A DNA stretch of 42,927 bases, taken from assembly GCA_011523945.1 (NCBI GenBank), contig WTFU01000010.1, forward strand, positions 1 through 42,927, in the 5' to 3' direction. A program made the translations under genes and the position numbers. Below, in pieces: positions 17,215 through 24,884 of the stretch. Origin of the DNA: Mariniblastus sp. Lineage in GTDB: Bacteria; Planctomycetota; Planctomycetia; Pirellulales; Pirellulaceae. The notes below the pieces were generated by a model. It was given only the letters and a program-made list of their open reading frames with translations. It was not told where the DNA came from and did no database searches. Positions within the stretch are counted from its first letter, which is position 1. Every line of letters starts with the position of its first letter.

Positions 17215-19017
17215 ATGAAATTGAACTCTAAATCTTTGTCAGTAGCGGTTTTCTTTCTGCTTGTTCTGTTCCCACAGTTTTCAACGAGTCAGGAAACTGG
17301 GGCGATTCGGGTCGAACTGAAACAAACAGATTCGGGCTGGCAGTTGTTTCGAGGCGGCAAACCCTACTATATCAACGGTGTTGGTTGCGACGGCCCAATG
17401 GGTGACCTGGCTGAGACCGGTGCGAATTCGTTCAGGACTTGGCATTTCAATGAAGATACTCGCAAATATTTAGATGCAGCTCATGCAAAAAATCTTTCGG
17501 TAACGGTCGGGATTTGGCTGGGACATGAGCGTCACGGCGTAAATTACCAGGATTACGATTCGATGGCGAAACAGTTCGATGTCGTCATGCAGTGCGTGAA
17601 TGAGTTGAAAGATCATCCAGCGGTTCTCATGTGGGGCGTTGGTAATGAAATGGAGGGAGATGGGGCTAATCCTGCCATTTGGTCCCACATCGAATACCTT
17701 GCCAGTTCGATTAAAAAAATTGATTCCGCGCATCCAGTTATGACTGTAATAGCTGAAATCGGCGGCAGAAAGCTGGAAGCGATCAATAAGTTTTGCCCGA
17801 GTGTCGATGTGATTGGCATCAACTCTTACGGCGGCGGTCCGTCGTTAAGTCAGCGATACGCGGATTCAGGATCAACCAAACCTTACGTGGTTACTGAATT
17901 TGGACCGGTAGGTACCTGGGAAGTTGCCAAAAATAATCTCGACGCAATTCTAGAGCCATCAAGTAAGAATAAAGCGGAGCATTACGCAAAGTCGTATCGC
18001 AGTTTTAAAGCTGATTCAAGAAACTGCCTTGGATCGTATGCATTTCTATGGGGATTCAAGCAGGAAGCTACAGCAACTTGGTTCGGAATGTTGCTTCCGA
18101 ACGGGAATCGAACTGCGAGTGTAGACTCAATGGTTGAACTCTGGACCGGCAAGGCTCCGAAAAACCGTTGCCCTGAAATTACAAAATTTGAACTCAAAGG
18201 AAACAACGAAGTTGAGTTGGGTGAGACGGTAAATTTTGAGATGAGCGCGATGGATTCCGATGGAGACCCGATTAATGTGGTCTGGGTGATGACGGATGAG
18301 TCATCCAATTATGTGACCGGCGGAGATTTTCAAGCGGCCCCGACAACGTATGAAAAGAACATCGTTAAATCTGACAAAAACAGTGCGGAAATCAAAATGC
18401 CGGATTCAGGCGGCCTTTATCGAATTTATGCGTACGTTGACGACGGAAATAAAGGCGGAGCCGTTGCGAATCTGCCGGTTCGAGTTCGGGGGCCAATTAA
18501 GATGAAGCCCGCAAAAAAAGTTGAGTTGCCGGTTGCCCTTTACGATGAAAAGATGCATGAAGACCTGTATACACCATCGGGATACATGGGTTCGCACGAT
18601 TCTTTGTCGTTGGAAGCAAATTGCGAAGTCCAGCCCAAAGCTGGTAAATCTTGTCTGGAAATAAAATACAATCGCGGCGATGCCTGGGCGGGTGTTGTAT
18701 GGCAAAGTCCAGCGAACGATTGGGGAGAAGTTGATGGTGGTTTTGATCTTTCTGCCGGGTCTAAGTTGACGTTCTGGGCGCGAGGGGAAAAAGGTGGCGA
18801 AGAGTCGAAATTTGGTGTTGGATTGATAGGGCGTGAACAACCCTATTTCGATTCGGCGAAGAAAGAGATTACCGTAAAATTGACAGATCAGTGGCAGCAA
18901 TTCACGGTCGATTTATCAGGCCAAGACCTTCGAAGAATAAAAACTGGGTTTTATTTTTCTTTAGCAGGGCAGGGTGAGCCTCTGACCTTTTATCTTGATG
19001 ATATAAAATTTGAGTAG
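17215..19017 (+). CDS. Secreted TIM-barrel glycoside hydrolase with C-terminal accessory domains
   Basis: A 600-residue protein with a signal peptide (MKLNSKSLSVAVFFLLVLFP, cut near QFSTSQ). Residues about 30-350 resemble the TIM barrel of GH2/GH5-type retaining glycosidases: GWQLFRGGKPYYINGVG, LMWGVGNEMEG with probable acid/base Glu145, and VVTEFGPVGTWEV with probable nucleophile Glu228. Residues about 360-470 look like an Ig/PKD-like domain, and 480-600 like a beta-sandwich carbohydrate-binding domain ending QGEPLTFYLDDIKFE. The frame can be extended to 17083 inside the phosphorylase gene, but the signal peptide fixes the ATG at 17215. It directly follows the phosphorylase gene, so it likely trims the same glycan outside the cytoplasm. 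The substrate is not shown by sequence. Confidence 0.82.
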   Translation: MKLNSKSLSVAVFFLLVLFPQFSTSQETGAIRVELKQTDSGWQLFRGGKPYYINGVGCDGPMGDLAETGANSFRTWHFNEDTRKYLDAAHAKNLSVTVGIWLGHERHGVNYQDYDSMAKQFDVVMQCVNELKDHPAVLMWGVGNEMEGDGANPAIWSHIEYLASSIKKIDSAHPVMTVIAEIGGRKLEAINKFCPSVDVIGINSYGGGPSLSQRYADSGSTKPYVVTEFGPVGTWEVAKNNLDAILEPSSKNKAEHYAKSYRSFKADSRNCLGSYAFLWGFKQEATATWFGMLLPNGNRTASVDSMVELWTGKAPKNRCPEITKFELKGNNEVELGETVNFEMSAMDSDGDPINVVWVMTDESSNYVTGGDFQAAPTTYEKNIVKSDKNSAEIKMPDSGGLYRIYAYVDDGNKGGAVANLPVRVRGPIKMKPAKKVELPVALYDEKMHEDLYTPSGYMGSHDSLSLEANCEVQPKAGKSCLEIKYNRGDAWAGVVWQSPANDWGEVDGGFDLSAGSKLTFWARGEKGGEESKFGVGLIGREQPYFDSAKKEITVKLTDQWQQFTVDLSGQDLRRIKTGFYFSLAGQGEPLTFYLDDIKFE

Positions 19018-19083
19018 GCCGGTGATTTCGGGTCGCACAGTGCCTTATGATAGTGTCTTCAACTATTGTAATGGAGCGATCAA

Positions 19084-20295
19084 ATGACTGTAGGTGTAGG
19101 CGGAATAAAAAGACAAGACGCTTTGAATCAGCTGGGCGACATGACGGCGGGAACGAACCCGATTCTTAAGCCAGAATTCCAAGCAAGAATTCAACGGTTG
19201 CAGCAGTCGCTTCAGGCTTCGGGCGCAAAAGCGATGTACCTCCACGCCGGCACCAATTTATTTTATTTCACCGGTCTCCGGTGGAGTCCGAGTGAGCGTA
19301 TGGTCGCAGCGGTGGTTCCGGCAGATGGAGAGCTTTTTTACATCGCCCCTAATTTTGAACTCGATACGCTACGAGATTATTGGATGTTGGAAGCACCAAT
19401 CGTAGGATGGCACGAACATGAGAGTCCCTATGAGAGTTTTCATTCAGCGATGTTAAAGCACGGGATCAGTGGAGGAACGGTTCTTGTCGACGAAGCGAGC
19501 CCGTTTTACACGGTGACTGGTCTGTGCAAAGCTAATCCAGAATTTCAATTCGAGCTTGGCCAATCCGTGACACAGGCATTACGAAGTATTAAATCGGATG
19601 CCGAGGTCGCAATCATTCAGCGAGCCCATGAAATGACTTTGGCCGTTCTTCAATCTGCGGCTTCGATTCTTGAGCCGGGTATCACAACGACAGAGGTTGA
19701 GGCATTTATTGATGAAGCCCATCGCGCGGTTGGGGCGTCTGCCGGATCATATTTTTGTATTGTTTTATTCGGAGTTGCTACTTCGTTCCCCCATGGTGTG
19801 AAAGATCCACAGGTCCTCAAAGCAGGCGACTGGGTTTTGATGGATACGGGATGCGTTTTGCATGAATATATTTCAGATATAACCCGCAGTTTTTGCTTCG
19901 GCGAGCCTACCGAGAATCAACGAATCGCCTGGTCGGCCGAGAAACGCGCGCAGCTGGCAGCTTTTCATGCGGCTGGAATTGGTGTGCCTTGCGAAGAGGC
20001 TGATTCTGCTGCACGACAGTCACTCGTTGAATCGGGGTATGGGCCGGACTATGAGTTACCCGGTTTGCCGCATCGAACGGGGCACGGTTGCGGGCTAGAT
20101 ATTCATGAGGGCCCAAATTTGGTTCGAGGCGAGGGAACGACCATGTCCAAGGGAATGGTTTTTAGTAATGAGCCGATGCTAGTCGTGCCCGATCAATTTG
20201 GGGTTCGCTTGGAGGATCACTTCTATCTCACGGAAGATGGCCCGCAGTGGTTTACTCAGCCTAGCAAATCAATTGATGATCCCTTTGGTTCTTAG
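19084..20295 (+). CDS. M24-family Xaa-Pro-type aminopeptidase
   Basis: A 403-residue cytoplasmic metallopeptidase with the pita-bread fold. Residues about 30-160 are a creatinase-like N-terminal domain (ARIQRLQQSLQASGAKAMYL). The catalytic domain keeps all five metal ligands: Asp254 (LMDTG), Asp265 (SDITRSF), His334 (RTGHGCG), Glu363 (SNEPM) and Glu377 (RLEDH). Such enzymes remove N-terminal residues before proline. GGAG lies about 7 nt before the ATG. It follows the glycosidase gene by 66 nt on the same strand, but no shared task is evident. Confidence 0.92.
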   Translation: MTVGVGGIKRQDALNQLGDMTAGTNPILKPEFQARIQRLQQSLQASGAKAMYLHAGTNLFYFTGLRWSPSERMVAAVVPADGELFYIAPNFELDTLRDYWMLEAPIVGWHEHESPYESFHSAMLKHGISGGTVLVDEASPFYTVTGLCKANPEFQFELGQSVTQALRSIKSDAEVAIIQRAHEMTLAVLQSAASILEPGITTTEVEAFIDEAHRAVGASAGSYFCIVLFGVATSFPHGVKDPQVLKAGDWVLMDTGCVLHEYISDITRSFCFGEPTENQRIAWSAEKRAQLAAFHAAGIGVPCEEADSAARQSLVESGYGPDYELPGLPHRTGHGCGLDIHEGPNLVRGEGTTMSKGMVFSNEPMLVVPDQFGVRLEDHFYLTEDGPQWFTQPSKSIDDPFGS

Positions 20296-20661
20296 GGATA
20301 GTATGAATTCGCTATTTAATACAGCGTTGAAAGGCGATTGGCTAACAAGATGGTAGATAAGTTGGGTTTACTCACTTGTTGAAATTTGGCTCGAATTGCA
20401 CCGCCCTATTGGTACGAGAATATTGACGGTCAACGAGTTTCATCATCTCAGACTCTAATGTTTTGCTGGAGGTGAAGCAGATTCTCGGATTTATCGTATT
20501 CTGCTGGCATGAATATTTCCAACGTTTTGTGGGCCCAGTGAACGGAGTGTAACTGCATTGTAACGTGCTGATATTTAGAAACTCATAAACGGTTGTCTCA
20601 TGCGTAAAATCTTGACAGGTCGTTTGGCATAACGAATAAAGATCACACAAGGGAGATACCG
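20296..20661. other. Intergenic region upstream of the vWA gene
   Basis: About 366 bp. It contains a consensus -35 box TTGACA at 20612-20617 with a weak -10 (AATAAA, 20635-20640) at a 17-bp spacing. A ribosome site GGGAG (20651-20655) follows just before the next gene. A minus-strand frame at 20372-20650 has no convincing protein character. I see no other structure. Confidence 0.4.
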
Positions 20662-21855
20662 ATGAGACGACGCTTTATCAAATCAATAGCGCTAGCCATT
20701 GTTGCAGTGATTTCCGTGAGCCTAAGCAATGCTAACATGGTTGCTCAGGAAGTAACGATCACGGTGAAGAAAAGCGAATCCGCGAAACCACCTCGCGAGA
20801 ATTTGAATCGTACAGCGATGGATATGGCAATTCTATTAGACACTTCGGGCTCTATGAATGGCTTAATTAATCAAGCGAAGGCACAATTATGGAATATTGT
20901 GCAAGAGTTCGCGAAAGCAGAAAAATTGGGTAGTACCCCGCTATTTCGGGTTTCCGTCTTCGAGTATGGCAATGACGGTTTATCTGCGAAAGAGGACTAC
21001 GTTCGACAGGTATGCGGTTTGACGGACGATCTCGACAAAGTATCTGAAGCGTTATTCAGCCTTAGTACAAACGGTGGCAGTGAATATTGCGGGGCGGTAA
21101 TTCAGGACGCACTCCAGGTGTTGGATTGGTCAACCAGTAAAGATTCTTATAAGGCTATTTTCATCGCAGGAAATGAACCGTTCAATCAAGGGCCAGATGC
21201 CTACAAAGAGGCGTGTGCAAGTGCGGTTGCGTCTGGGGTTGTGGTTAATACGATTCATTGCGGTGATGCCGAAACAGGTATACGGCAATTCTGGCAAGAT
21301 GGAGCAGTTTCCGGCGGCGGTAAGTATCTGAATATTGATCAAGATCGCGAGGTCGTTCACATTGACGCACCGCAGGATTCGATCATCATTCAACTCAGCA
21401 GTGATTTAAATGGAACGTATTTATGGTTCGGCGAAGCTGAGGTCCGTGGCAATTACTCAAAAAATCAAGTTGCTCAAGATAAAAACGCGGGCTCGAACTC
21501 TGTGTCGCGAGCAATCACCAAAGCCGGAAAGCTATATAGTAATTCAAACCGGGATCTTGTTGACACCTATAAAAGCAACCCCGATATTTTGGAGGAAGTC
21601 GAGGACAAATGCCTTCCGGATTCCATGCAAAAAATGTCAAAGCAAGATCGGCTTTCCTATATAAAGAAGATGGCAGATAAGCGACTTACAATTCAAAAAG
21701 AAATTGCCGAACAGAACAAGGCGCGGATGAAATATGTGGAGGCCGAAAAAGCTCGCCTTGCTCAATCCAATGGAGAAGAGCAGGCGACATTAGGCGATGT
21801 AATGCGGGAGGCTGTAAGAGCACAGCTAATTGAATCAGGATTCGACGTAAAGTAA
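20662..21855 (+). CDS. Secreted von Willebrand factor A domain protein
   Basis: A 397-residue exported protein. Residues 1-29 form a signal peptide (MRRRFIKSIALAIVAVISVS, cut near MVAQE). A vWA domain spans about residues 53-235, with an intact metal site DTSGS (Asp60, Ser62, Ser64) and the later Thr region GLTDDLDK. It also has several Cys residues that could form disulfides in the periplasm. The C-terminal part, about 285-397, is charged and helical, with a Lys/Glu-rich segment near 325-370 that may form a coiled coil. vWA domains usually mediate metal-dependent protein contacts. I cannot name a partner. GGGAG lies 6 nt upstream of the ATG, and a terminator follows the gene, so it looks monocistronic. 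Confidence 0.88.
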   Translation: MRRRFIKSIALAIVAVISVSLSNANMVAQEVTITVKKSESAKPPRENLNRTAMDMAILLDTSGSMNGLINQAKAQLWNIVQEFAKAEKLGSTPLFRVSVFEYGNDGLSAKEDYVRQVCGLTDDLDKVSEALFSLSTNGGSEYCGAVIQDALQVLDWSTSKDSYKAIFIAGNEPFNQGPDAYKEACASAVASGVVVNTIHCGDAETGIRQFWQDGAVSGGGKYLNIDQDREVVHIDAPQDSIIIQLSSDLNGTYLWFGEAEVRGNYSKNQVAQDKNAGSNSVSRAITKAGKLYSNSNRDLVDTYKSNPDILEEVEDKCLPDSMQKMSKQDRLSYIKKMADKRLTIQKEIAEQNKARMKYVEAEKARLAQSNGEEQATLGDVMREAVRAQLIESGFDVK

Positions 21856-21900
21856 CGGCGAGGTGCCGGCTTGAGTCTGAAATACTTAACTTAATCGATG

Positions 21901-21929
21901 AAAGCCACGGTATTGCCGTGGCTTTTTTT
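21901..21929 (+). terminator. Intrinsic terminator after the vWA gene
   Basis: AAAGCCACGG (21901-21910) pairs perfectly with CCGTGGCTTT (21916-21925) around a 5-nt loop; seven T run to 21929. On the opposite strand only a weak T run follows, so it mainly serves the plus strand. Confidence 0.9.
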
Positions 21930-21951
21930 GATCGGCGGTGGCCGAAATCGG

Positions 21952-22665
21952 CTAGACAAGCGAGGCAAAGTCAGTCAAGCCAAGTGGTTCACGGCATGTA
22001 AATGGCTCGCCGTATTTTACGCCAATGGTTTTCCCCCAATACGCGGCCTCGTCTCGTATTTGATCAAGGAATTGAGGGTCCAGATGTTCCATGCCATGAA
22101 TAAACTGGCTGTTGTAACAACGGAGAGATTGAAGTTTTTTATCCCAGTGCTTACTAATGTCGAGAACAAATTTGGGATTGGCGTGCATTTTCAAATGCAC
22201 GCAGTAGTAGCTGTAAATACGTTCCGGATGGAACGGTTCACCAGGCATTTCTGTTTTCGTGAGTTTGGACCAAAACCTTGCAGCTTCGACCAGTTGAGTG
22301 GCGGCAAGGTGGTCCGGGTGAGCGTCTTCCCAGTAGGGGGCGAAGATCCATCGAGGTTTCGTTTGACGAAATATGCCGGCTAATTTCTCTCTCGCCTCGA
22401 GAGTGGGTTCCAAACTGCGATTCGGCAAACCCAAATTGTAGCGCCATTGAATGCCGAGGATTTCACTGGCTGCGTTTGTTTCTGTTTTGCGAATCTTAGG
22501 CGAGCCAAATGGAGTTGGTTCACCGTCTGTAAGATCTAGAATTCCAATGGAAAATCCTGCATCGAGCATGCCAAGAATCGCCCCACCCATTCCCAGTTCT
22601 GCGTCATCGGGGTGAGGAGCAACGACTAATGCATCTAGCTTGGTTGGAGGTGGGTTAGAATTCAT
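21952..22665 (-). CDS. PIG-L family deacetylase, BshB1-like
   Basis: A 237-residue zinc deacetylase of the LmbE/PIG-L family. The metal site is clear: PHPDDAELGMGG (His18, Asp20, Asp21) and EDAHPDHLAA (His116, His119). LDLTDGEPTPFGSPKIR and YNLGLPNRSL resemble BshB1, which removes acetyl from GlcNAc-malate in bacillithiol synthesis. SYYCVHLKMHANPKFVLDIS and the NSQF tail also fit that subgroup. No bshA or bshC lies in the window, so the substrate remains an inference. No signal peptide is seen. The gene converges on the vWA gene and precedes nothing on its strand that would suggest an operon. Confidence 0.78.
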   Translation of the reverse strand: MNSNPPPTKLDALVVAPHPDDAELGMGGAILGMLDAGFSIGILDLTDGEPTPFGSPKIRKTETNAASEILGIQWRYNLGLPNRSLEPTLEAREKLAGIFRQTKPRWIFAPYWEDAHPDHLAATQLVEAARFWSKLTKTEMPGEPFHPERIYSYYCVHLKMHANPKFVLDISKHWDKKLQSLRCYNSQFIHGMEHLDPQFLDQIRDEAAYWGKTIGVKYGEPFTCREPLGLTDFASLV

Positions 22666-22739
22666 AAACGTCGTTGGGAAGGGGCGAGGAACAGTGCGCC
22701 GTTAGACTAATTATTAGATTGAGTGGTTATATTGGAGAA

Positions 22740-24305
22740 CTATTTTTTACCAGAATTATATTTGGAGTTAAATATCTCGACAGGGTTGTAGTCTGGTCGC
22801 TGGTATAACTCTTGCTGTTTTTCTATACGGCAATTCGGATAAAAATCAAAGATATCTCCGTCGCCGAGAATTCTTGGGTCTTCTTGAGAAGTGAGTTCTT
22901 GCTTTAATTGCGCCCATAGTTGATTTTTTGTTGTCTCATATTGGGGATCGTCGGCAAGATTGTTTATGCAATCGGGGTCGCGAAGGATATCGAATAACTC
23001 TTCTTGCGGACGTTTGCCAAAACTCATTTCGTAAAATCGATATTCTGGGTCTGATTTTATAATTGACTCCAGATACGTTTTTGAAGGCGAGGAGTCGCAA
23101 TTCAGCAAGCCGTATTGTGGGTCACCGCCAGGCCAGCGGTTGGGCTTGAAATTGTGTACATATAAATAATCATCTGTTCGAATGGCGCGTGAGGGATAGG
23201 AAACCGATAGTCGGTTGCCGTCGGTACGTCCGATGTCGTGACGCTCTTTGCCTAAAAGGGCATGATTGCGAATTGGATCAATGCGTCCAGATTCAGTCGC
23301 GAACAATTGAGTTTTAAAGCTCTTGCCGGTCATTTGAGGATGAATCGGAATGCCTGCGATATCGAGAAGTGTTGGGGCAACGTCTGGAAAAGAAACGAAG
23401 TCGGTTACGGTTCTTTGCGGCTTGATTCGCGCGCCCCATCTTATAGCCAGCGGTACATGGAATCCGTCATCGTAAATTTGTCCCTTGACGCGAGGGAACG
23501 GCATCCCGTGGTCAGAGGTCGCAATTATGACCGTGTTTTCCAGTAGCCCCCGTTGTTCAAGGTGGCGGAGAGCGAGTCCGATATGCTGGTCGTACCATTC
23601 GACTTCGATCGCGTAGTCCGCGAGATCACCGCGGATTGTAAGATTATCGGGATAATATGCGGGAACTTGTACCTTTGTTAAATCACGTCCATCCAATTTC
23701 CAATTATCTTTACCGTATCCACGGTGAGGTTCCTTTGTGCCGAGCCAAAAACAGAAAGGCTTTTCCTCCGGACGTCGATTAAGAAAGTCTTCGAAGTTCG
23801 CTGCATAATCAACGTTGCTAATTCCCTTATAAGGCGGTCGTTTTGTTTTCTTGTTAAATGGGTGGCCTGCTGGGTTAAGTTGTTTGAAACGTGCAGGCCC
23901 ACCGTCAATTCCGCGGTAGATTCCCGGCCCCCATCCCTTTCCTGTGAAGCCAACGAAATAGCCGGCATCTTCAAATAGGAAGGGATAAAACGCCCATTCA
24001 TCAGAGAGAAACGGGTTGTGATTACAAGCTTCTTTTAACTGCCATGAGTAGCGGCCAGTTAATAAACAGGCTCGCGCCGGCGCACATTTTGGATTGCAAT
24101 TATAGGCTTGTGTAAACAGGACACCCTCTTTGGCAATCCGGTCGAAATTGGGAGTCGCGACATAAGTGCTTCCATAAACTCCCATGCTGTCACGAGATGC
24201 GTCATCGGCAATGATAAATAGGACGTTAGGTCGTTCGTTGGCAGACGCATTCAAGCAAAGCAATCCGAGTGCAAAAGCGATCAAGTAAGGGGGCACCGTT
24301 TTCAT
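22740..24305 (-). CDS. Secreted type I sulfatase
   Basis: A 521-residue sulfatase with a signal peptide (residues 1-22, ending NASA). The metal-binding start NVLFIIADDASRDSMG carries paired Asp residues near 34-35. The formylglycine motif is CAPARACLLTGR with Cys74; the fourth motif residue is Ala instead of Ser, as in many bacterial sulfatases. VIIATSDHGMPFPRVKGQIYDDG supplies the later metal and sulfate ligands. Type I sulfatases need a formylglycine-generating enzyme, not present here. They desulfate algal or animal glycans, which are abundant substrates for planctomycetes. The overall sequence resembles heparan N-sulfatase-type proteins, but substrate cannot be assigned. Confidence 0.93.
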   Translation of the reverse strand: MKTVPPYLIAFALGLLCLNASANERPNVLFIIADDASRDSMGVYGSTYVATPNFDRIAKEGVLFTQAYNCNPKCAPARACLLTGRYSWQLKEACNHNPFLSDEWAFYPFLFEDAGYFVGFTGKGWGPGIYRGIDGGPARFKQLNPAGHPFNKKTKRPPYKGISNVDYAANFEDFLNRRPEEKPFCFWLGTKEPHRGYGKDNWKLDGRDLTKVQVPAYYPDNLTIRGDLADYAIEVEWYDQHIGLALRHLEQRGLLENTVIIATSDHGMPFPRVKGQIYDDGFHVPLAIRWGARIKPQRTVTDFVSFPDVAPTLLDIAGIPIHPQMTGKSFKTQLFATESGRIDPIRNHALLGKERHDIGRTDGNRLSVSYPSRAIRTDDYLYVHNFKPNRWPGGDPQYGLLNCDSSPSKTYLESIIKSDPEYRFYEMSFGKRPQEELFDILRDPDCINNLADDPQYETTKNQLWAQLKQELTSQEDPRILGDGDIFDFYPNCRIEKQQELYQRPDYNPVEIFNSKYNSGKK

Positions 24306-24561
24306 ATTCTTTACCTATTTTGATCCGGCAAATACAGGCCGGCATTTTCCTCAAAGCGATTCTTAAAAAGCATGACTTTACCACGTCAAGGAAAGTGCTG
24401 GCAAATTTGTTTGAAAAAGCCCATTAATTCAATGATTCACTCAAGTAACCCCGCCGCGTAAAACCAGACTGGACAACGCATTGGGTTTCTGGAATAGTCT
24501 CCGTGGCCGAAGCTGGGCCAGAGGTTTTCCGATCTGAAAAATCGATTACATATGAGGGATC

Positions 24562-24807
24562 ATGATGCGTTTTTTCACAATGGCTTGTTTGTTTTGTTTA
24601 ATTATCGCCAGTGTTGGTTGCATGACTAAGAACTGGTCGGCGCCGTTATTCGGAGAATCTGACTTAGTTGAAGACGGTGATGAACTTGTGGTGCCAACTG
24701 GCGACGATGGCAAAAAGTCGAAATCCAATTTTTTTACGGCGCGGTTCGGTGAGAGTGCCGGAGTTGATCCGCGAGCAAAAGAGATAGAAAAACGACTAGG
24801 GTACTAG
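24562..24807 (+). CDS. Tiny lipoprotein (81 aa)
   Basis: A short predicted lipoprotein. MMRFFTMACLFCLIIASVGC has a basic start, a hydrophobic core and a lipobox (SVGC), with the lipidated Cys at residue 20. The mature part is acidic, then contains a Lys/Ser patch (GKKSKSNFF) and ends with VDPRAKEIEKRLGY, a tail I have seen in small planctomycete proteins. GAGGG precedes the ATG by 6 nt; a second ATG follows at once. It stands alone between the divergent sulfatase and the convergent RND transporter gene. Function is unknown. Confidence 0.75.
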   Translation: MMRFFTMACLFCLIIASVGCMTKNWSAPLFGESDLVEDGDELVVPTGDDGKKSKSNFFTARFGESAGVDPRAKEIEKRLGY

Positions 24808-24884
24808 CCGTTCTTCCATATCTAAATTTACTGAACACGTTTCATCCTATGGAAGACCGTTCATTCGCTTGCAACACTAATCGC

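Noticed and set aside
21898-22383. 161-codon plus-strand frame
   Set aside because: Begins within a terminator hairpin and is antisense to the deacetylase gene.
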